A DNA stretch of 5,604 nucleotides, taken from Bacteroidales bacterium UBA3663 (GTDB lineage: Bacteria; Bacteroidota; Bacteroidia; Bacteroidales; UBA3663). The notes below the pieces were generated by a model. It ran no database searches and was not told the DNA's origin. It saw nothing but the letters and a program-made list of their open reading frames with translations. The translations under genes were made by a program, and so were the position numbers. Below, piece by piece: positions 3,036-5,604 of this stretch; the first letter of the stretch is position 1, and every line of letters begins with the position of its first letter. Location: the NCBI GenBank assembly GCA_002373755.1, contig DFJU01000008.1, forward strand, positions 7,890-13,493. Reading direction: 5' to 3'.

Positions 3036-5604
3036 ATGGACAATAAAATAAAATCCGTCGCCGAACTACGCCAGCAGGCCAAGTCCGAAAGCATCCCGCA
3101 CGATGCCAATGCGGAAGGCAACATCATAGTCAAGGGCGCACGCGTCAACAACTTGAAGAACATCGACCTCGAGATTCCGCGCGGCAAGCTGGTGGTCATC
3201 ACCGGACTGTCGGGCTCGGGCAAGTCGTCGTTGGCCTTCGACACGCTCTACGCCGAGGGGCAGCGCCGCTACGTGGAGTCGCTTTCGTCGTATGCGCGCC
3301 AGTTCCTCGGACGAATGGGCAAGCCAGAGTGCGACTACATCCTCGGACTGCCGCCGGCCGTTGCCATACAGCAGAAGGTCATCGTCAGAAATCCGCGTAG
3401 CACCGTCGGCACATCGACCGAAATCTACGACTACCTGCGTCTGCTCTACGCCCGCATCGGCAAGACCATATCGCCCGTGAGCGGCGTTGAGGTGAAGAAG
3501 CACACGACGGCCGATGTGGTGGAATGTGCACAACGCCTGCCCGAAGGAAGTCGCGTAGCGCTGCTGGTGCGCGTCACGGTGCCCGAGGGTCGCACATTGG
3601 CCGAACATATCGAGGTGCTCACGAAGTCGGGATTCGCGCGTGCCGAGAGCGACGGCCACTTCATCCGCCTTGAGGAGGTCGCAGCCGCGCCGTTCAATCT
3701 GGTGGTTGACCGCCTGAAGGTGCCGTTTGCCGATGCTGCCGCGCTGAGCCGTTTCGGCGATTCGGTCGAGACCGCATTCTACGAGGGCAACGGCGAGATG
3801 ATGCTCAAGGCGTGGCTGCCCGACGGTAGCATCAGCGAAAACCTCTTCTCGAAGCGTTTTGAGGCCGATGGAATGACGTTCGAAGAGCCATCGGAGCTGA
3901 TGTTCAACTTCAATTCGCCAATCGGCGCCTGTCCCACGTGCGAAGGCTTCGGCAAGGTGTTGGGCATCGACGAGAACTTGGTCATCCCGAACAAGACGCT
4001 CTCGGTGTTCGAGGACGCCGTGGTGTGCTGGCGCGGCGAGAAGATGGGCGAATGGAAGAAATACTTCATCCAGGGCGTGCAGAAAGTGCCCCTCAGCAAC
4101 GGGCAGACATTCCCCATCCATCGGCCATACTACCAGCTCACACAAGAGGAGAAAGACCTGCTGTGGAAGGGCTATCCGCCCGTGCTGGGCACCAACAAGG
4201 AGGACCGTTGGGACAAGGTGGTGTATGGCTTGGACGACTTTTTCCAGATGGTGTCGGAGAACCTCTACAAGATCCAGTACCGCGTCATGCAGGCACGCTA
4301 TCGCGGCAAGACGGTATGTCCGACGTGCCACGGCGACCGCCTGAAGAAGGAGGCCGGATATGTGCACGTGGGCGGCAAGACCATCACCGAAGTGGTGCGC
4401 ATGAGCGTGCGCGAGCTGATTCCGTTCTTCAACGGCCTCGACGCGCAGCTGAACGAACATGACCGTCTGGTGGCCAAGCGTCTGCTCACCGAGATACGCA
4501 ACCGCCTGCACTTCCTCGACGAGGTCGGCCTGTCGTACCTGACGCTCGACCGGCTGAGCAATTCGCTGTCGGGCGGCGAGTCGCAACGCATCAACCTGGC
4601 CACGTCGCTCGGCTCGGCACTGGTCGGCTCGATGTACATCCTGGACGAACCGAGCATCGGCCTCCACAGCCGCGACACCGACCAGCTCATCCACGTGCTA
4701 CGCGAGTTGCGCGACTTGGGCAACACGGTCATCGTCGTCGAACATGACGAGGAAATCATACGTGCGGCCGACTATCTGATTGACATCGGCCCCGAAGCCG
4801 GAACCAATGGCGGACGTGTGGTCTATCAAGGTCCGATCGACCCGTCGTGGCTCAAGAATGGGGCATCGGCCGACGAAAAAAATCGCGTAGCAGCGTCCTA
4901 CACCGCACGTTTCCTGCTCGGACTGGAACGCATCGACGTGCCGAAGCAGACGCGTCCGTGGAGCAGCTACATCGAGGTTTGCGGTGCCGTCGAAAACAAC
5001 CTGAAGAACATCGACGTGAAGATTCCGCTGGGCGTGATGACGGTGGTGACCGGCGTGTCGGGCTCGGGCAAATCGACGCTGATCCGCGACATCCTCTACC
5101 GTGGCCTGCAACGCCAGCTCGACGAGGCGGGCGACGCTCCGGGCGCATTCTCGGGCCTGAAGGGCGACGTGAAACGCATCCGCCACATCGAATTCATCGA
5201 CCAGAACCCCATCGGCAAATCGACCCGCAGCAACGCTGCGACCTACCTGAAGGCGTACGACGAAATCCGCCGCGTGTTCGCCGACCAGCAGATGGCCAAG
5301 CAGCTGGGCATGACGGCGGCGACCTTCTCGTTCAACGTGGAGGGCGGCCGATGCGAGGAGTGCAAGGGCGAGGGCACGATTACGGTCGAGATGCAGTTCA
5401 TGGCCGACCTCGTGATGGAGTGTGAGGCTTGTCACGGCCAACGCTTCAACAGCGACGTGCTCGAGGTGAAATATCACGGCAAGAACATCGCCGAGGTGCT
5501 CGACATGACGGTCGATGAGGCGGTCGCCTTCTTTGCCGACGAGCCGAGCGTAGTGCGCCGCCTCGTCCCGCTGCAAAAGGTCGGACTGGGCTACATCAAG
5601 CTCG
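3036..5604 (+). CDS. uvrA: UvrABC system protein A, N-terminal 856 codons (cut by right edge)
   Basis: UvrA is the cytoplasmic damage-recognition ATPase of nucleotide excision repair; it loads UvrB at lesions. Seen in order are Walker A 1 (GLSGSGKSS, residues 57-65), the family block [20 protein letters not shown], the zinc-site Cys pair C299/C302 (CPTCEGFG), a second pair C428/C431 (CPTCHGDR), the ABC signature LSGGESQ (511-517), Walker [11 protein letters not shown] with D537/E538, the switch His570, Walker A 2 (GVSGSGKST, 673-681) and the complete zinc module C773/C776 with C796/C799. The usual length is about 940 residues, so the second signature and Walker B lie beyond the edge. The first Cys pair of the canonical N-terminal zinc finger is absent ([12 protein letters not shown], 274-285), which I believe is typical of Bacteroidota UvrA. 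ATG 3036 is the only plausible start: no other in-frame ATG precedes Walker A. It gives a charged extension of about 26 residues before the family start. A truncated relative lies at 1378-1452. Confidence 0.97.
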   Translation, partial: MDNKIKSVAELRQQAKSESIPHDANAEGNIIVKGARVNNLKNIDLEIPRGKLVVITGLSGSGKSSLAFDTLYAEGQRRYVESLSSYARQFLGRMGKPECDYILGLPPAVAIQQKVIVRNPRSTVGTSTEIYDYLRLLYARIGKTISPVSGVEVKKHTTADVVECAQRLPEGSRVALLVRVTVPEGRTLAEHIEVLTKSGFARAESDGHFIRLEEVAAAPFNLVVDRLKVPFADAAALSRFGDSVETAFYEGNGEMMLKAWLPDGSISENLFSKRFEADGMTFEEPSELMFNFNSPIGACPTCEGFGKVLGIDENLVIPNKTLSVFEDAVVCWRGEKMGEWKKYFIQGVQKVPLSNGQTFPIHRPYYQLTQEEKDLLWKGYPPVLGTNKEDRWDKVVYGLDDFFQMVSENLYKIQYRVMQARYRGKTVCPTCHGDRLKKEAGYVHVGGKTITEVVRMSVRELIPFFNGLDAQLNEHDRLVAKRLLTEIRNRLHFLDEVGLSYLTLDRLSNSLSGGESQRINLATSLGSALVGSMYILDEPSIGLHSRDTDQLIHVLRELRDLGNTVIVVEHDEEIIRAADYLIDIGPEAGTNGGRVVYQGPIDPSWLKNGASADEKNRVAASYTARFLLGLERIDVPKQTRPWSSYIEVCGAVENNLKNIDVKIPLGVMTVVTGVSGSGKSTLIRDILYRGLQRQLDEAGDAPGAFSGLKGDVKRIRHIEFIDQNPIGKSTRSNAATYLKAYDEIRRVFADQQMAKQLGMTAATFSFNVEGGRCEECKGEGTITVEMQFMADLVMECEACHGQRFNSDVLEVKYHGKNIAEVLDMTVDEAVAFFADEPSVVRRLVPLQKVGLGYIKL

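Noticed and set aside
3066..4694. Long minus-strand open frame (542 codons), and another at 4698-5576
   Set aside because: Both lie antisense to uvrA, whose plus frame shows every family motif. GC-rich genes create such shadow frames, and their translations are low-complexity His/Ala/Arg/Val-rich without domains.

Overview
The window suggests a member of the Bacteroidota, probably a GC-rich gut Bacteroidales such as Alistipes or Prevotella, though I cannot fix the genus. The support is threefold. The 3-isopropylmalate dehydrogenase and UvrA proteins have Bacteroidota-type sequences. The visible promoters carry the Bacteroidota -7 box (TAnnTTTG). The toxin-antitoxin (TA) genes belong to types common in this phylum.

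Layout: (1) bases 1-771 are the last 256 codons of leuB, cut by the left edge. (2) Bases 772-1377 hold a perfect 13-bp inverted repeat and an AT-rich gene for a 171-residue secreted or membrane protein of unknown function. (3) Bases 1378-2949 are a mosaic of TA genes and gene debris. In order they are: a 5' fragment of a second uvrA copy; directly fused to it, the 3' end of a RelE/YafQ-type toxin gene and a terminator; a small antitoxin gene whose toxin has been deleted down to its last codons, with the same terminator; and an intact HigBA-like operon (toxin first, HTH antitoxin second) ending in a related tail and terminator. (4) Bases 3036-5604 are the first 856 codons of full-length uvrA, cut by the right edge.

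The most notable point is that all three TA-derived units end in the same kind of 3' module: codons for T-H-S-D-(L/Q)-F, a stop, and a hairpin with stem GGGGCACG/CGTGCCTC followed by a T-rich run. The first two copies are 78 bp long with three differences. Two of these lie in the hairpin loop and one is a silent Leu codon change. In the first copy the THSDLF codons are plainly the end of a YafQ-like toxin (PDWLL...TGTHSDLF). In the second they follow the antitoxin stop codon directly, as the remnant of a deleted toxin. In the third they form the last six residues of the HTH antitoxin. I infer that the leuB-uvrA interval is a site where TA modules have been repeatedly gained, lost and recombined, with the conserved toxin 3' end plus terminator as a shared homology block. 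No integrase, transposase or attC-like site is visible.

Functionally, leuB (leucine biosynthesis) and uvrA (nucleotide excision repair) are housekeeping genes. The only complete TA system is the HigBA-like operon, whose promoter is overlapped by a 16-bp inverted repeat that is a good candidate autoregulatory operator.
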